From assembly GCA_036386835.1 (NCBI GenBank), contig DASVUX010000038.1:1-64000 (forward strand): 64,000 nucleotides of DNA. The letters run 5' to 3'. Shown in pieces: positions 1-7,685 of the stretch. Position 1 is the stretch's first letter. Every line of letters starts with the position of its first letter. The DNA comes from 2-12-FULL-35-15 sp036386835. GTDB lineage: Bacteria; Bacteroidota; Bacteroidia; 2-12-FULL-35-15. The position numbers and the translations under genes are program-made. A model generated the notes under the pieces. That model was not told where the DNA came from. It did no database searches and was given only the letters and a program-made list of their open reading frames with translations.

Positions 1-2259
1 ATCCTTCAATGCCGCCAACTGAGATGCAAAATCATTTGCAGGAGGCTCTGGTTTTCCTGAACCCTTTTTATTGGAATTATTGGTATTGGAAACCGGTTTT
101 GATGGCTGAGCAGGTGCCGCTGAAACATTGTCCTTCATGGACAAGGCAATGCGCTTCCGCTGTGCATCTACTTCGGTGACAGTCACTGTTACTTTCTGGG
201 CAACCTTTACAACGGTGTTAGGGTCGGAAACGTAGGTATTGGAGAGCTGTGAGATGTGAACCAGTCCATCCTGGTGAACACCAATGTCCACAAAAGCCCC
301 GAAATTGGTAACGTTGGTGACAATGCCCGGAAGCTTCATTCCTATTTTCAGGTCTTTTATTTCATGGACGCTGTCGTCAAATGCAAATACCTCGAATGAT
401 TTACGGGGATCGCGGCCCGGCTTGTCGAGCTCGGACATGATATCATTCAGCGTTGGCAAGCCGACAGTCTCCGTTACGTATTTCGAAAGTGAGATTTGTT
501 TTCTTAATTCCTTGTCGCTCATCAGTTGTTCAATGGTACAATTGAGGTCTGCTGCCATTTTCTCAACGATGTGATAGCTCTCCGGATGCACTGCGCTTTT
601 ATCCAGCGGATGTTTTCCATTCGCGATGCGCATGAAACCTGCTGCCTGCTCAAATGCTTTTTCACCCATGCGCGGAACTTTCAAAAGGTCTTTACGTGAT
701 TTGAAAGGCCCGTTCTCATTCCTGTATTCAACAATGTTTCTTGCCAGTTGTGGCCCTAATCCAGAAACATAGGTCAGCAATTGCTTACTTGCAGTGTTCA
801 CCTCTACTCCAACCTTATTCACGGAGCTTTCCACTACTTCATCCAGCTTTTTCTTCAAAAGATACTGGTCCACATCATGCTGGTACTGTCCGACCCCAAT
901 CGATTTTGCATCGATCTTCACCAGTTCTGCAAGCGGATCTGCCAGTCTTCTACCAATTGAAATTGCGCCTCGCACTGTTACATCCTTATCCGGAAATTCC
1001 TCCCGCGCCACATCCGAAGCGGAATAAATGGAGGCACCGCTTTCATTCACCATGATCACGTGAATGTCTTTCGGCAGCTCTTCTATGCTCCTTATGAATG
1101 TCTCCGTTTCGCGGCTCGCAGTGCCGTTTCCGATCGCAATTGCTTCCAGGTTATATTTAGCGCATAAGGCAAGCACTGTTTGCTTTGTATGAAAGATCTT
1201 ATTCTGCTCATGCGGGTAGATCACCGTGTCTTCCAGTAATTTCCCCTGCTTGTCCAATGCAACCACCTTGCATCCTGTGCGGAACCCCGGGTCAATGGCA
1301 AGGATCGCTTTTTGTCCGAGCGGTGATGCCAGCAATAATTCACGGAGGTTATCGGCAAATACCTGGATCGCTTTTTCATCCGCGAGTTCTTTTGTCAGCA
1401 TGCGCATTTCGCTCTCAATCGAGCTTTGCATCATGCGTTCGTAGGAATCGGTTACGGCCAGCTTTACCTGCTCGGAGGAAGAATTATTCCCGGTAACAAA
1501 TTGCTTGTGTAAAATATCCAGCGCGCTTTCTTCAGGGGGTGCAATAAAAATGCTGAGCACTTCCTCGCTTTCACCCCTGCGGATCGCAAGCAAACGGTGT
1601 GAAGGACAATTCATTAAAGGTTCTTCCCAGTCGAAATAATCCTTGAACTTTTCTCCAACGGCTTCTTTTCCTTTCAGCACTTTACTTTTTATAGTCGCCT
1701 CCCGCTTGAACAGGTTCCTGATCTTATCACGCGCTTCCGCATTCTCATTCACCCATTCCGCGATGATGTCGCGGGCGCCTGCCAGCGCTTCTTCCTTTGT
1801 CTTTACGTCTTTATCTTCTGCAATAAACTTCTCTGCTTCGGCCTTCACATCGATCTTATTCTGCTCAAAAAGCAAGGCCGCCAATGGCTCGAGCCCTTTT
1901 TCCTTTGCAATGGTTGCCCGCGTCCTGCGCTTTGGTTTGTATGGAAGATAAATATCCTCAAGTGTTGACACAGTTTCGGCAGCGCGTAATTGCTGGATCA
2001 GCTCCGGGGTTAATTTGCCTTGGCCTTCTATCGAATCAATGATCGCTTCCCTTCTTTTCTCAAGGGCACGCAGTCGCTCGATCTCATCACGTACGTTCGC
2101 AACCTGCACCTCATCAAGACTTCCTGTTGCTTCTTTCCGGTAACGCGAAATGAACGGCATGGTGGCGCCTTCGTCCAGCAATGCAACTGTTGCGCTTACC
2201 TGTTGTTCTCGGATCCCTAATTGTAATGCTATCTTTTTGTAAAAACGTGTATCTGACAT
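1..2259 (-). CDS. tex: Tex, S1-domain RNA-binding transcription accessory protein (3' end cut by window)
   Basis: Reading the minus strand from the ATG at 2259 gives 753 codons without a stop up to the window edge, so only the last few tens of residues are missing. The N-terminus has the Tex helical domain (GATMPFISRYRKE near residue 35). The middle holds the YqgF/RNase H-like fold (ILAIDPGFRTGCKV near 330), then helix-hairpin-helix segments (YVSGLGPQLARNIVEYR; LLKVPRMGEKAFEQAAGF) and a C-terminal S1 domain (MKLPGIVTNVTNFGAFVDIG), followed by a low-complexity Pro/Ser/Asn tail. Tex proteins bind nucleic acid and act in transcription or RNA turnover in the cytoplasm; the exact role in this phylum is not settled. 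A -7 promoter box lies 16 bases upstream of the start. The identification rests on domain order and motifs and is secure. Confidence 0.95.
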   Translation of the reverse strand, partial: MSDTRFYKKIALQLGIREQQVSATVALLDEGATMPFISRYRKEATGSLDEVQVANVRDEIERLRALEKRREAIIDSIEGQGKLTPELIQQLRAAETVSTLEDIYLPYKPKRRTRATIAKEKGLEPLAALLFEQNKIDVKAEAEKFIAEDKDVKTKEEALAGARDIIAEWVNENAEARDKIRNLFKREATIKSKVLKGKEAVGEKFKDYFDWEEPLMNCPSHRLLAIRRGESEEVLSIFIAPPEESALDILHKQFVTGNNSSSEQVKLAVTDSYERMMQSSIESEMRMLTKELADEKAIQVFADNLRELLLASPLGQKAILAIDPGFRTGCKVVALDKQGKLLEDTVIYPHEQNKIFHTKQTVLALCAKYNLEAIAIGNGTASRETETFIRSIEELPKDIHVIMVNESGASIYSASDVAREEFPDKDVTVRGAISIGRRLADPLAELVKIDAKSIGVGQYQHDVDQYLLKKKLDEVVESSVNKVGVEVNTASKQLLTYVSGLGPQLARNIVEYRNENGPFKSRKDLLKVPRMGEKAFEQAAGFMRIANGKHPLDKSAVHPESYHIVEKMAADLNCTIEQLMSDKELRKQISLSKYVTETVGLPTLNDIMSELDKPGRDPRKSFEVFAFDDSVHEIKDLKIGMKLPGIVTNVTNFGAFVDIGVHQDGLVHISQLSNTYVSDPNTVVKVAQKVTVTVTEVDAQRKRIALSMKDNVSAAPAQPSKPVSNTNNSNKKGSGKPEPPANDFASQLAALKD

Positions 2260-2275
2260 GTCTTGAGTGTTTACA

Positions 2276-2283
2276 CAAATATA
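2276..2283 (-). promoter_or_regulatory. tex promoter, -7 box TATATTTG
   Basis: The minus strand reads TATATTTG, an exact fit to the Bacteroidota -7 consensus TAnnTTTG, ending 16 bases before the tex ATG. I see no TTG box 17-23 bases upstream, so the call rests on the -7 element and its position. Confidence 0.6.
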
Positions 2284-2375
2284 AGAATTGGAAAGGGGTG
2301 GGAATTATAATGTTTTTAACAGTTTCAGGGATTTGTTGAAAAAATAAATTTGTATGGATGACCAGCGTGATCGTC

Positions 2376-2472
2376 ATACCGTGCCCAGACACGGTATCTC
2401 TCTAATATTATGATGTGAAGGGAATCCAGCCCACCTTAACACTACAGAGAGATTCCGTGTCAAGCACGGAAT
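2376..2472. repeat. Two short hairpin repeats around CCGTG...CACGG
   Basis: ATACCGTG/CACGGTAT (2376-2397, 6-base loop) and ATTCCGTG/CACGGAAT (about 2452-2472, 5-base loop) are perfect 8-bp inverted repeats. The second is followed by GAC, the same tail as the other hairpin repeats in this window, and a near copy sits at 35964-35985. They are dispersed intergenic elements that do not code. Confidence 0.6.
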
Positions 2473-2506
2473 GACTAAGGTTTGGAAGAGTTAGTTCCCA
2501 AGCCAC

Positions 2507-2535
2507 GCGCTTTCTCGACTCCGCTCGAAACGACA
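2507..2535 (+). repeat. Dispersed hairpin repeat (TTTCTCGA...TCGAAA-cGAC)
   Basis: Contains TTTCTCGA, a short loop, then TCGAAA and the tail CGAC. The same element with small changes recurs at 3257-3285, 3365-3393 and, inverted, 7511-7541. Copies differ mainly in the loop, which fits selection on or transfer of the stem rather than coding. Confidence 0.65.
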
Positions 2536-2671
2536 CCGCACTGACAATACCGTTCCGGGCGAAGCCCTTTACGGAATCAAATCATAATTTTATTATAAGC
2601 TGCAAAAGCTATCATAATTTAAAACATAAAAATCATAATGATCTGCGTGTTAAACTCAGGCTGGCACAGAT

Positions 2672-3256
2672 TTACAATACCCCGGGGGCTTAAGTCCTGG
2701 GGTTGGAGATATTATTAATAATGTCCCTAACGGACTGCACTAAAATGGATGCGGATAACGAATGAATAAGAATTTAGGAATCTGTGCATGTACCGACTGA
2801 ATAGAGATTTTATAATACACCCCTCCGGGGCTTAAGTCCTGGGCTTCGAGTTATTATTAATAATGAGTCCCTAAAGGGACTGCACTAAAATGGATACGGA
2901 TAACGAATGGATAAGGATTTACGAATCGTGCATGCACCGACTGAATACAGATTTTATAATATGCCCCTCCGGGGCTTAAGTCCTGGGCTTCGGGTTATTA
3001 TTAATAATAAGTCCCAAAAGGGACTACACTAAAACGGATACGGATAATAACGAATGGATAAGAATTTTATGAATCAGTGCATGCACCGACTGAATACAGT
3101 TTTATAATACGCCCCCGGGGCTTAAGTCCTGGGCTTCGGGTTATTATTAATAATAAGTCCCAAAAGGGACTACACTAAAACGGAAACGGATAACGAATGG
3201 ATAAGAATTTACGAATCTATGTATTACGTAAATACAGATTTTTATAATATGCCCCT
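2672..3256. repeat. Tandem array of four ~145-bp units, each with two GC hairpins
   Basis: Four head-to-tail units begin near 2672, 2820, 2964 and 3112, and a fifth start at 3252 breaks off after a few bases. Each unit holds a GC hairpin (CCCCTCCGGGG), the phrase CTTAAGTCCTGGG, an AT tract (TTATTATTAATAAT), a second hairpin (GTCCC, loop, GGGAC) whose loop varies between copies, then a GGATA-rich stretch and CATGCACCGACTGAATA. Period is 140-149 bases. Units 2-4 are nearly identical; unit 1 is the most diverged. The units carry stops in the frames I checked and have no start or ribosome site. Together with flanking sequence this fills the 1.2-kb gap between tex and recG (2284-3487), where I see no gene. 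Diverged relatives occur at 6171-6393. Confidence 0.85.
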
Positions 3257-3285
3257 CGCACTTTCTCGACTCCGCTCGAAATGAC
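3257..3285 (+). repeat. Dispersed hairpin repeat, copy 2
   Basis: Same element as 2507-2535, with tail AAATGAC. It directly interrupts the fifth unit of the tandem array, which suggests that it inserted or recombined there. Confidence 0.65.
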
Positions 3286-3364
3286 AGCACACAAATAATC
3301 CAATTCAATTCCGACCAACCGCCAAAACAAAAAAATAGCAGGTTTTAATATTCTTTAACCTGAC

Positions 3365-3393
3365 ACACTTTCTCGGCTCTGCTCGAAATGGCA
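3365..3393 (+). repeat. Dispersed hairpin repeat, diverged copy 3
   Basis: Reads TTTCTCGGCTCTGCTCGAAATGGC, a degenerate copy of the 2507-2535 element with a weakened stem. Confidence 0.5.
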
Positions 3394-3452
3394 ACCCGGG
3401 AACGAAGAGGTTTATTTTAGGAGCCGAAGAGTGGGAATGACTACGGTGTTTA

Positions 3453-3475
3453 ACCCCTCTCCTTCGGAGAGGGGA
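3453..3475 (-). terminator. GC hairpin downstream of recG
   Basis: CCCCTCTCC-TTC-GGAGAGGGG forms a perfect 9-bp stem about 15 bases past the recG stop. There is no T-run after it on the recG strand, and this CCCTCTCC/GGAGAGGG form is also a common dispersed repeat, so it could be either. Confidence 0.45.
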
Positions 3476-3487
3476 TGAAGGGTGAGG

Positions 3488-5596
3488 TCAGGATATTCTG
3501 CTCCAGTTCGTATTGTTCTTACTCATCATAGAAAAATGATAGGCGATATTGGCGTTCTCAGGTTTCGCTAACTCGGGATCTTCGGAGAGGAGTTCGATCA
3601 CCATATTTCTTGCAGCATGTAGGATCTGTGCATCTTTGGCGAGATCAGCGATATTGAGGTCCAGCACACCGCTTTGCTGCGTTCCCGCCATATCACCCGA
3701 CCCGCGCAGCTTCATATCCACATCCGCGATTTCAAAACCATCGTTGGTGCGACACATGGTTTCCATTCGCAATTTACCATCCGCTCCAAGTTTACGGGAT
3801 GTCATTAAGATGCAGTACGATTGCTCTGCACCTCTTCCCACTCTTCCACGAAGCTGGTGGAGCTGCGAAAGCCCGAAACGTTCTGCGCTTTCAATCACCA
3901 TTACACTGGCATTGGGAACGTTCACGCCCACTTCAATAACTGTGGTTGCTACCATGATCTGCGTTTCACCTTTTACAAAACGCTGCATCTCGAATTCCTT
4001 TGCATCCGCTTTCATCTGTCCATGGACGATGCTGATCTGATAGGGCGGTGGAAATGCTCTTGCAATACTTTCATACCCATCCATCAGGTCCTTAAAATCC
4101 ATTTTTTCCGATTCTTTGATCAGGGGATATACAACATAGATCTGCCGGCCGACTTCTATCTGCTCTTTCATGAAACCAAAAACACGCAGCCTGTTCTCAT
4201 CAAAACGGTGAACAGTCTGGATCGGCTTTCTCCCGGGCGGCATCTCATCAATCACGCTCACATCAAGATCACCGTAGAGCGTCATGGCAAGGGTGCGTGG
4301 GATCGGAGTCGCGCTCATAATGAGCACATGCGGAGAGATCGCGTTCTTCGTCCACATCTTTGCGCGCTGTGCAACACCAAAACGGTGCTGCTCATCGATT
4401 ACGACCAAACCGATATTTTTAAACTGCACCGCATCTTCAAGCAATGCATGCGTTCCTATCAGAATATGCATTTCACCGTTCTGCAATTGCTCATGCAAAA
4501 CTCTTCTTGCTTTTGCTTTTGTGGAGCCGGTGAGTAAACCGACATTCACATTCAGCGGCTTTAATAATTCCGAAATAGTTTCATAATGCTGGTTCGCAAG
4601 AATTTCCGTTGGCGCCATCAGGCATGCCTGGAAACCATTATCCATGGCAATAAGCATATTCATCAGCGCAACTAGGGTCTTCCCGCTTCCCACATCGCCT
4701 TGCACCAGACGGTTCATCTGCTTGCCGCTTCCCATATCCAGGCGGATCTCTTTGATCACTCTTTTTTGCGCTCCTGTTAATTCAAAAGGCAGATGATGAT
4801 TGAAAAAATTATTGAAGTAATCCCCCACCTTTGAAAACACATTTCCGCGGAAATGCTTCTCGCGGTTTCCTTTTTGTTTCAGGAGCTTCAGCTGAATAAA
4901 AAACAGCTCATCAAATTTCAGCCTGAGTTCAGCCTGCTTTAAGCTGGAAGGGTCTTTCGGCAAATGGATCTGCTTAAAAGCTTCTTCACGGGAAATCAGC
5001 TGAAACTTATCCATGATGTTCTTTGAGAGAATTTCAGGAATGTTATTTTTTATCTGCGAAACAAGCGCCTTCTGGATCCTTGCGATTCCTTTAGTATCGA
5101 GATTACGAACCTTCAGTTTTTCGGTGCTGTTGTAAACAGCCTGAAGCGCAGAAGCCAGTACTGTATTCTCATCACTTACCGGATCGATCTCCGGATGAGG
5201 GATATTGAACCTGCCGTTAAAAAGCGCAGGCTTGCCGAATACGACATATTCATTTGAGGCATGAGGCTTTATTTTTTCACCGATCCATTTTGCGCCCTGG
5301 AACCACACAAGCTCTAAAACTCCTGAACCGTCAGAAAACCTGGCAACAAAACGCTGTGACCGCTTTACCCCGATCATCTCCGTGTGAACGATCTTCCCTC
5401 TCAGCTGTACATACGGAAGATCCGGAGTGATCTCACTGATCTTATAAAACTTTGTGCGGTCAACATAGCGGAAGGGATAAAAGGTCAGAAGGTTGCCATA
5501 ATTGAAAATATGCAGCTCTTTTTTCAGCAGCTCCGCTTTTTGCGGGCCAACTCCTTTTAAATATTCGATCGGGGTTTGCAGAAAAGTGCCTGACAT
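3488..5596 (-). CDS. recG: ATP-dependent DNA helicase RecG
   Basis: A 702-residue protein, normal length for RecG, which remodels stalled replication forks and branched DNA. The N-terminal wedge/OB region starts with the typical PIEYLKGVGPQKAELL. The helicase core has Walker A (GDVGSGKT, about residue 300), DEQH in motif II (about 400), SATPIPRT in motif III and, in the second RecA-like lobe, VHGQMK, TTVIEVGVNVPNA and the QLRGRVGRG motif. The ATG start at 5596 gives the expected N-terminus. It stands alone on the minus strand, downstream of the small exported protein gene and separated from it by a strong terminator, so it probably has its own promoter in the short gap; I do not see a clear TAnnTTTG box there. 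Confidence 0.96.
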   Translation of the reverse strand: MSGTFLQTPIEYLKGVGPQKAELLKKELHIFNYGNLLTFYPFRYVDRTKFYKISEITPDLPYVQLRGKIVHTEMIGVKRSQRFVARFSDGSGVLELVWFQGAKWIGEKIKPHASNEYVVFGKPALFNGRFNIPHPEIDPVSDENTVLASALQAVYNSTEKLKVRNLDTKGIARIQKALVSQIKNNIPEILSKNIMDKFQLISREEAFKQIHLPKDPSSLKQAELRLKFDELFFIQLKLLKQKGNREKHFRGNVFSKVGDYFNNFFNHHLPFELTGAQKRVIKEIRLDMGSGKQMNRLVQGDVGSGKTLVALMNMLIAMDNGFQACLMAPTEILANQHYETISELLKPLNVNVGLLTGSTKAKARRVLHEQLQNGEMHILIGTHALLEDAVQFKNIGLVVIDEQHRFGVAQRAKMWTKNAISPHVLIMSATPIPRTLAMTLYGDLDVSVIDEMPPGRKPIQTVHRFDENRLRVFGFMKEQIEVGRQIYVVYPLIKESEKMDFKDLMDGYESIARAFPPPYQISIVHGQMKADAKEFEMQRFVKGETQIMVATTVIEVGVNVPNASVMVIESAERFGLSQLHQLRGRVGRGAEQSYCILMTSRKLGADGKLRMETMCRTNDGFEIADVDMKLRGSGDMAGTQQSGVLDLNIADLAKDAQILHAARNMVIELLSEDPELAKPENANIAYHFSMMSKNNTNWSRIS

Positions 5597-5609
5597 TCTG
5601 CTACGAATT

Positions 5610-5647
5610 TAAAGAAATAAAATCGCCCCGCATATTATTGCGGGGCG
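5610..5647 (-). terminator. Rho-independent terminator of the 5661-6056 gene
   Basis: On the minus strand a 9-bp perfect stem (CGCCCCGCA/TGCGGGGCG, 5624-5647, 6-base AT loop) is followed by a T-rich run (ATTTTATTTCTTT). It begins 14 bases after the stop of the small exported protein and separates it from recG. Confidence 0.85.
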
Positions 5648-5660
5648 CTCAACAGGATAA

Positions 5661-6056
5661 TTATTTTTCCTCCGGGTGCGGGGGAGGCATTGCCTCTTTT
5701 CTTGCGGGAGCATCTTTTCTCCTGCTCTTCATTTCTTCTTTTTTCTTTTTGAATTTTTCGAACTGCTCCGCGTTCAGGATCTTTTGGAGATCGGCCTCCA
5801 TCTCAGCCTCTACTTTCTGACGGGTATCCCTCGCTTTTTCTTGCATGTTCTCCCTGTCCTTTTCACGCTTCAGGATCAGCGCTTTTACCTTTTGTTGCTG
5901 TTCTTCATTCAGCGCGAGGGTTTTCGTCATCCTGGCTGTGGCCATCTCAGCGCGTTCTTCCGGGGTCTTTTTTGCCGGTGGTTGTTTTGTTTCCTGTGCA
6001 ATTGCTGTTGCAGTCGTCATGGCAACCGCAAACAAGATCATCATTAATTTTTTCAT
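5661..6056 (-). CDS. Small exported Spy/CpxP-like (LTxxQ-type) protein
   Basis: A 131-residue protein with an N-terminal signal peptide (hydrophobic residues 4-18, likely cut after AIAQ). The mature part is highly charged and helical: TKTLALNEEQQQKVKALILKR resembles the LTxxQ motif of Spy/CpxP-type periplasmic chaperone-like proteins, then comes a long Lys/Glu helix (about 65-115) with NAEQFEKFKKKKEEM, a second copy of the same kind of motif. The tail is Pro/Lys rich. In Bacteroidota such proteins are common and of unproven function; the periplasmic place is inferred from the signal peptide. It has its own terminator downstream and an inverted repeat about 55 bases upstream (6109-6127) that could be an operator. 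Confidence 0.75.
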   Translation of the reverse strand: MKKLMMILFAVAMTTATAIAQETKQPPAKKTPEERAEMATARMTKTLALNEEQQQKVKALILKREKDRENMQEKARDTRQKVEAEMEADLQKILNAEQFEKFKKKKEEMKSRRKDAPARKEAMPPPHPEEK

Positions 6057-6108
6057 AGGTTATTGATTTTAAGTCCGGGGGTAAGACCTTAGTAAAAAGG
6101 GAAGGTTT

Positions 6109-6127
6109 AATCTAAGAAACTTAGATT
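6109..6127. promoter_or_regulatory. Perfect 8-bp inverted repeat upstream of the Spy-like gene
   Basis: AATCTAAG-AAA-CTTAGATT is a perfect palindrome with a 3-base centre, 53 bases upstream of the ATG at 6056. Its spacing suits a dimeric regulator. It is not part of the repeat families nearby. Function is inferred only from position and symmetry. Confidence 0.35.
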
Positions 6128-6170
6128 TTGACTTCCAAAAAAAACACCGCAGCGGCCCATGCCTGAGCTC

Positions 6171-6393
6171 AACAATACGCCCTCCGGGGCTGATGCTTCC
6201 GGGTTGATGGTGTAATTAATAATTTGCCCCTAAGGGGCTTATCATCTTGGGAGAAGCCGGATATCTTTCTTTTATGAACGGAGTTATGATAAGATTCCTC
6301 CGCGTTGGTCGGAATGACAGACAAATAATACGCCCCTCCGGGGCTAAGATTCCCGGTTGATGATGTTATCAATAATTTGGCCTAAGGGGCTAA
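6171..6393. repeat. Two diverged, short relatives of the 2672-3256 repeat unit
   Basis: Two copies (6171-6240 and 6325-6393) each contain CCCTCCGGGGCT, then CCGG(G)TTGATG, an AATAATTT tract and CCTAAGGGGCT. The layout of GC hairpin, AT tract and second GC hairpin matches the core of the large tandem array but lacks its last 80 bases. Between them lies a dispersed hairpin repeat (6292-6319, AAGATTCCTCC...GGAATGAC). The 6057-6453 gap holds these and the palindrome at 6109, and no gene. Confidence 0.65.
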
Positions 6394-6403
6394 ACGAACT
6401 TAT

Positions 6404-6425
6404 TCTCCCGGGAGCAGCCGGGAGA
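6404..6425 (-). terminator. Possible terminator hairpin after korB
   Basis: TCTCCCGG/CCGGGAGA (8 bp, 6-base loop) lies about 29 bases past the korB stop. The following sequence on the minus strand is only weakly T-rich, so this is tentative. Confidence 0.4.
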
Positions 6426-6453
6426 GCCTGTTAAATTATAAACAGATCCGCAC

Positions 6454-7473
6454 TTATATCGTCCAGGTATTCTTACCCCTGATCAGTGCATCGAGGTCGC
6501 CTTTCCCTTTCTGTGCGATCGCTTCCTGGATCTGCATATTGAATGCTTTCTCGTATGAGAAGCGGTCTTCCTGGTAGAACACACCAAATGGCCTTGGCAA
6601 TGCATTTTCTTTTGAAGGACTGTCAAAGAAACGGACAAGTATGTTTGCTTTCACCTGGTCTTTTTCATCATGGATCCAAAGGTCACCTGCAGAAACTTCA
6701 GCCATGTCAACAACGATTGGTTTGAAGCCGTCCAGCTTGATTCCCTTTTCACCTTTCTCTCCGAAGATCAATGGGTTCCCCTGCTCTACGAAAAGTGTAT
6801 TCATTTTTTTTGTCCCTTTTTCAGTAAACACTTCAAATGCGCCATCATTGAATACGTTGCAATTCTGATAGATCTCCACCATGGATGTTCCCTTATGTGC
6901 ATTTGCCCTTTTCAGGATTTCACGGAGGTGGATCGGGTCACGATCCATTGAGCGCGCTACAAAAGTGGAATCAGCTCCAAGGCATAATGCCAGCGGATTG
7001 AACGGATGATCCACGGAACCCATAGGAGTTGACTTTGCAACCTTCCCTAATGGTGAAGTTGGAGAATACTGTCCTTTTGTTAAACCGTAGATCTCATTAT
7101 TGAACATCAGTACGTTCACATCGAAATTCCTTCTCAGTAAATGGATAAGGTGATTTCCCCCGATAGACAATGCGTCACCGTCACCGGTAACGATCCATAC
7201 ACTAAGATCAGGGCGGGTAGCTTTCAGGCCGCTTGCAATTGCGGTAGCACGGCCATGGATACTGTGCATGCCGTATGTTTCCATGTAATAAGGAAAGCGG
7301 GATGAACATCCGATCCCGGAAATAAATACGATCTCTTCCTTCTTTAATCCAAGCTCAGGCATTACCGTCTGCACCTGCTTTAATATCGAGTAATCACCGC
7401 AGCCCGGGCACCAACGTACTTCCTGGTCGGTCACGAAATCTTTGGGTGATAATTTTTCTGTTACTGTTTCCAT
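6454..7473 (-). CDS. korB: 2-oxoacid:ferredoxin oxidoreductase, beta subunit
   Basis: A 339-residue thiamine diphosphate-binding subunit. It has the N-terminal CPGCGDYSIL, the TPP/Mg motif GDGDALSIGGNHLIH (about residue 96-110) and NNEIYGLTKGQYSPTS, the signature of the 2-oxoglutarate/pyruvate ferredoxin oxidoreductase beta chain. With the alpha subunit encoded upstream it decarboxylates a 2-oxoacid, most likely 2-oxoglutarate, to the acyl-CoA and reduces ferredoxin. Unlike multi-subunit enzymes there is no separate gamma or delta gene, since the alpha chain is a gamma-alpha fusion. The 212-base gap to korA contains two dispersed hairpin repeats, but the order and strand suggest that they are still co-transcribed. 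Substrate choice is inferred from the family. Confidence 0.92.
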   Translation of the reverse strand: METVTEKLSPKDFVTDQEVRWCPGCGDYSILKQVQTVMPELGLKKEEIVFISGIGCSSRFPYYMETYGMHSIHGRATAIASGLKATRPDLSVWIVTGDGDALSIGGNHLIHLLRRNFDVNVLMFNNEIYGLTKGQYSPTSPLGKVAKSTPMGSVDHPFNPLALCLGADSTFVARSMDRDPIHLREILKRANAHKGTSMVEIYQNCNVFNDGAFEVFTEKGTKKMNTLFVEQGNPLIFGEKGEKGIKLDGFKPIVVDMAEVSAGDLWIHDEKDQVKANILVRFFDSPSKENALPRPFGVFYQEDRFSYEKAFNMQIQEAIAQKGKGDLDALIRGKNTWTI

Positions 7474-7510
7474 TCTACCAATTACTAATGTACTAATTTC
7501 TATCTGCGTG

Positions 7511-7541
7511 CTGTTATTTCGAGCGAAGTCGAGAAAGTGCG
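7511..7541 (-). repeat. Dispersed hairpin repeat, inverted copy
   Basis: TTATTTCGAGCGAAGTCGAGAAAGTGC is the reverse-complement form of the 2507-2535 element, lying between korB and korA. Confidence 0.65.
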
Positions 7542-7605
7542 CATGCCTTATTTTTTTACTGTCATTTTAAATTACCTATGCAACTATTTAATTCCTTTCA
7601 TCGGC

Positions 7606-7635
7606 CAAGATCCCTCCGCTACGGTCGGGATGACA
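7606..7635 (+). repeat. Dispersed hairpin repeat of the GATCCCTCCG...GGATGAC type
   Basis: Reads AAGATCCCTCCGCTACGGTCGGGATGAC. The stem-forming ends and the ATGAC tail match 6292-6319 and 25928-25955. Confidence 0.6.
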
Positions 7636-7685
7636 TCCTGGTACCAAAATGCCAAGTGCAAACGACCGATCGTTTTCATGGGTTC

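Noticed and set aside
2672..3256. CRISPR array
   Set aside because: Units of about 145 bases are repeated throughout with no unique spacers of 30-40 bases, and there are no cas genes.
3821..4537. 238-codon plus-strand frame within recG
   Set aside because: Antisense shadow of the helicase core; its codon positions mirror conserved recG motifs and the protein has no recognisable domain.
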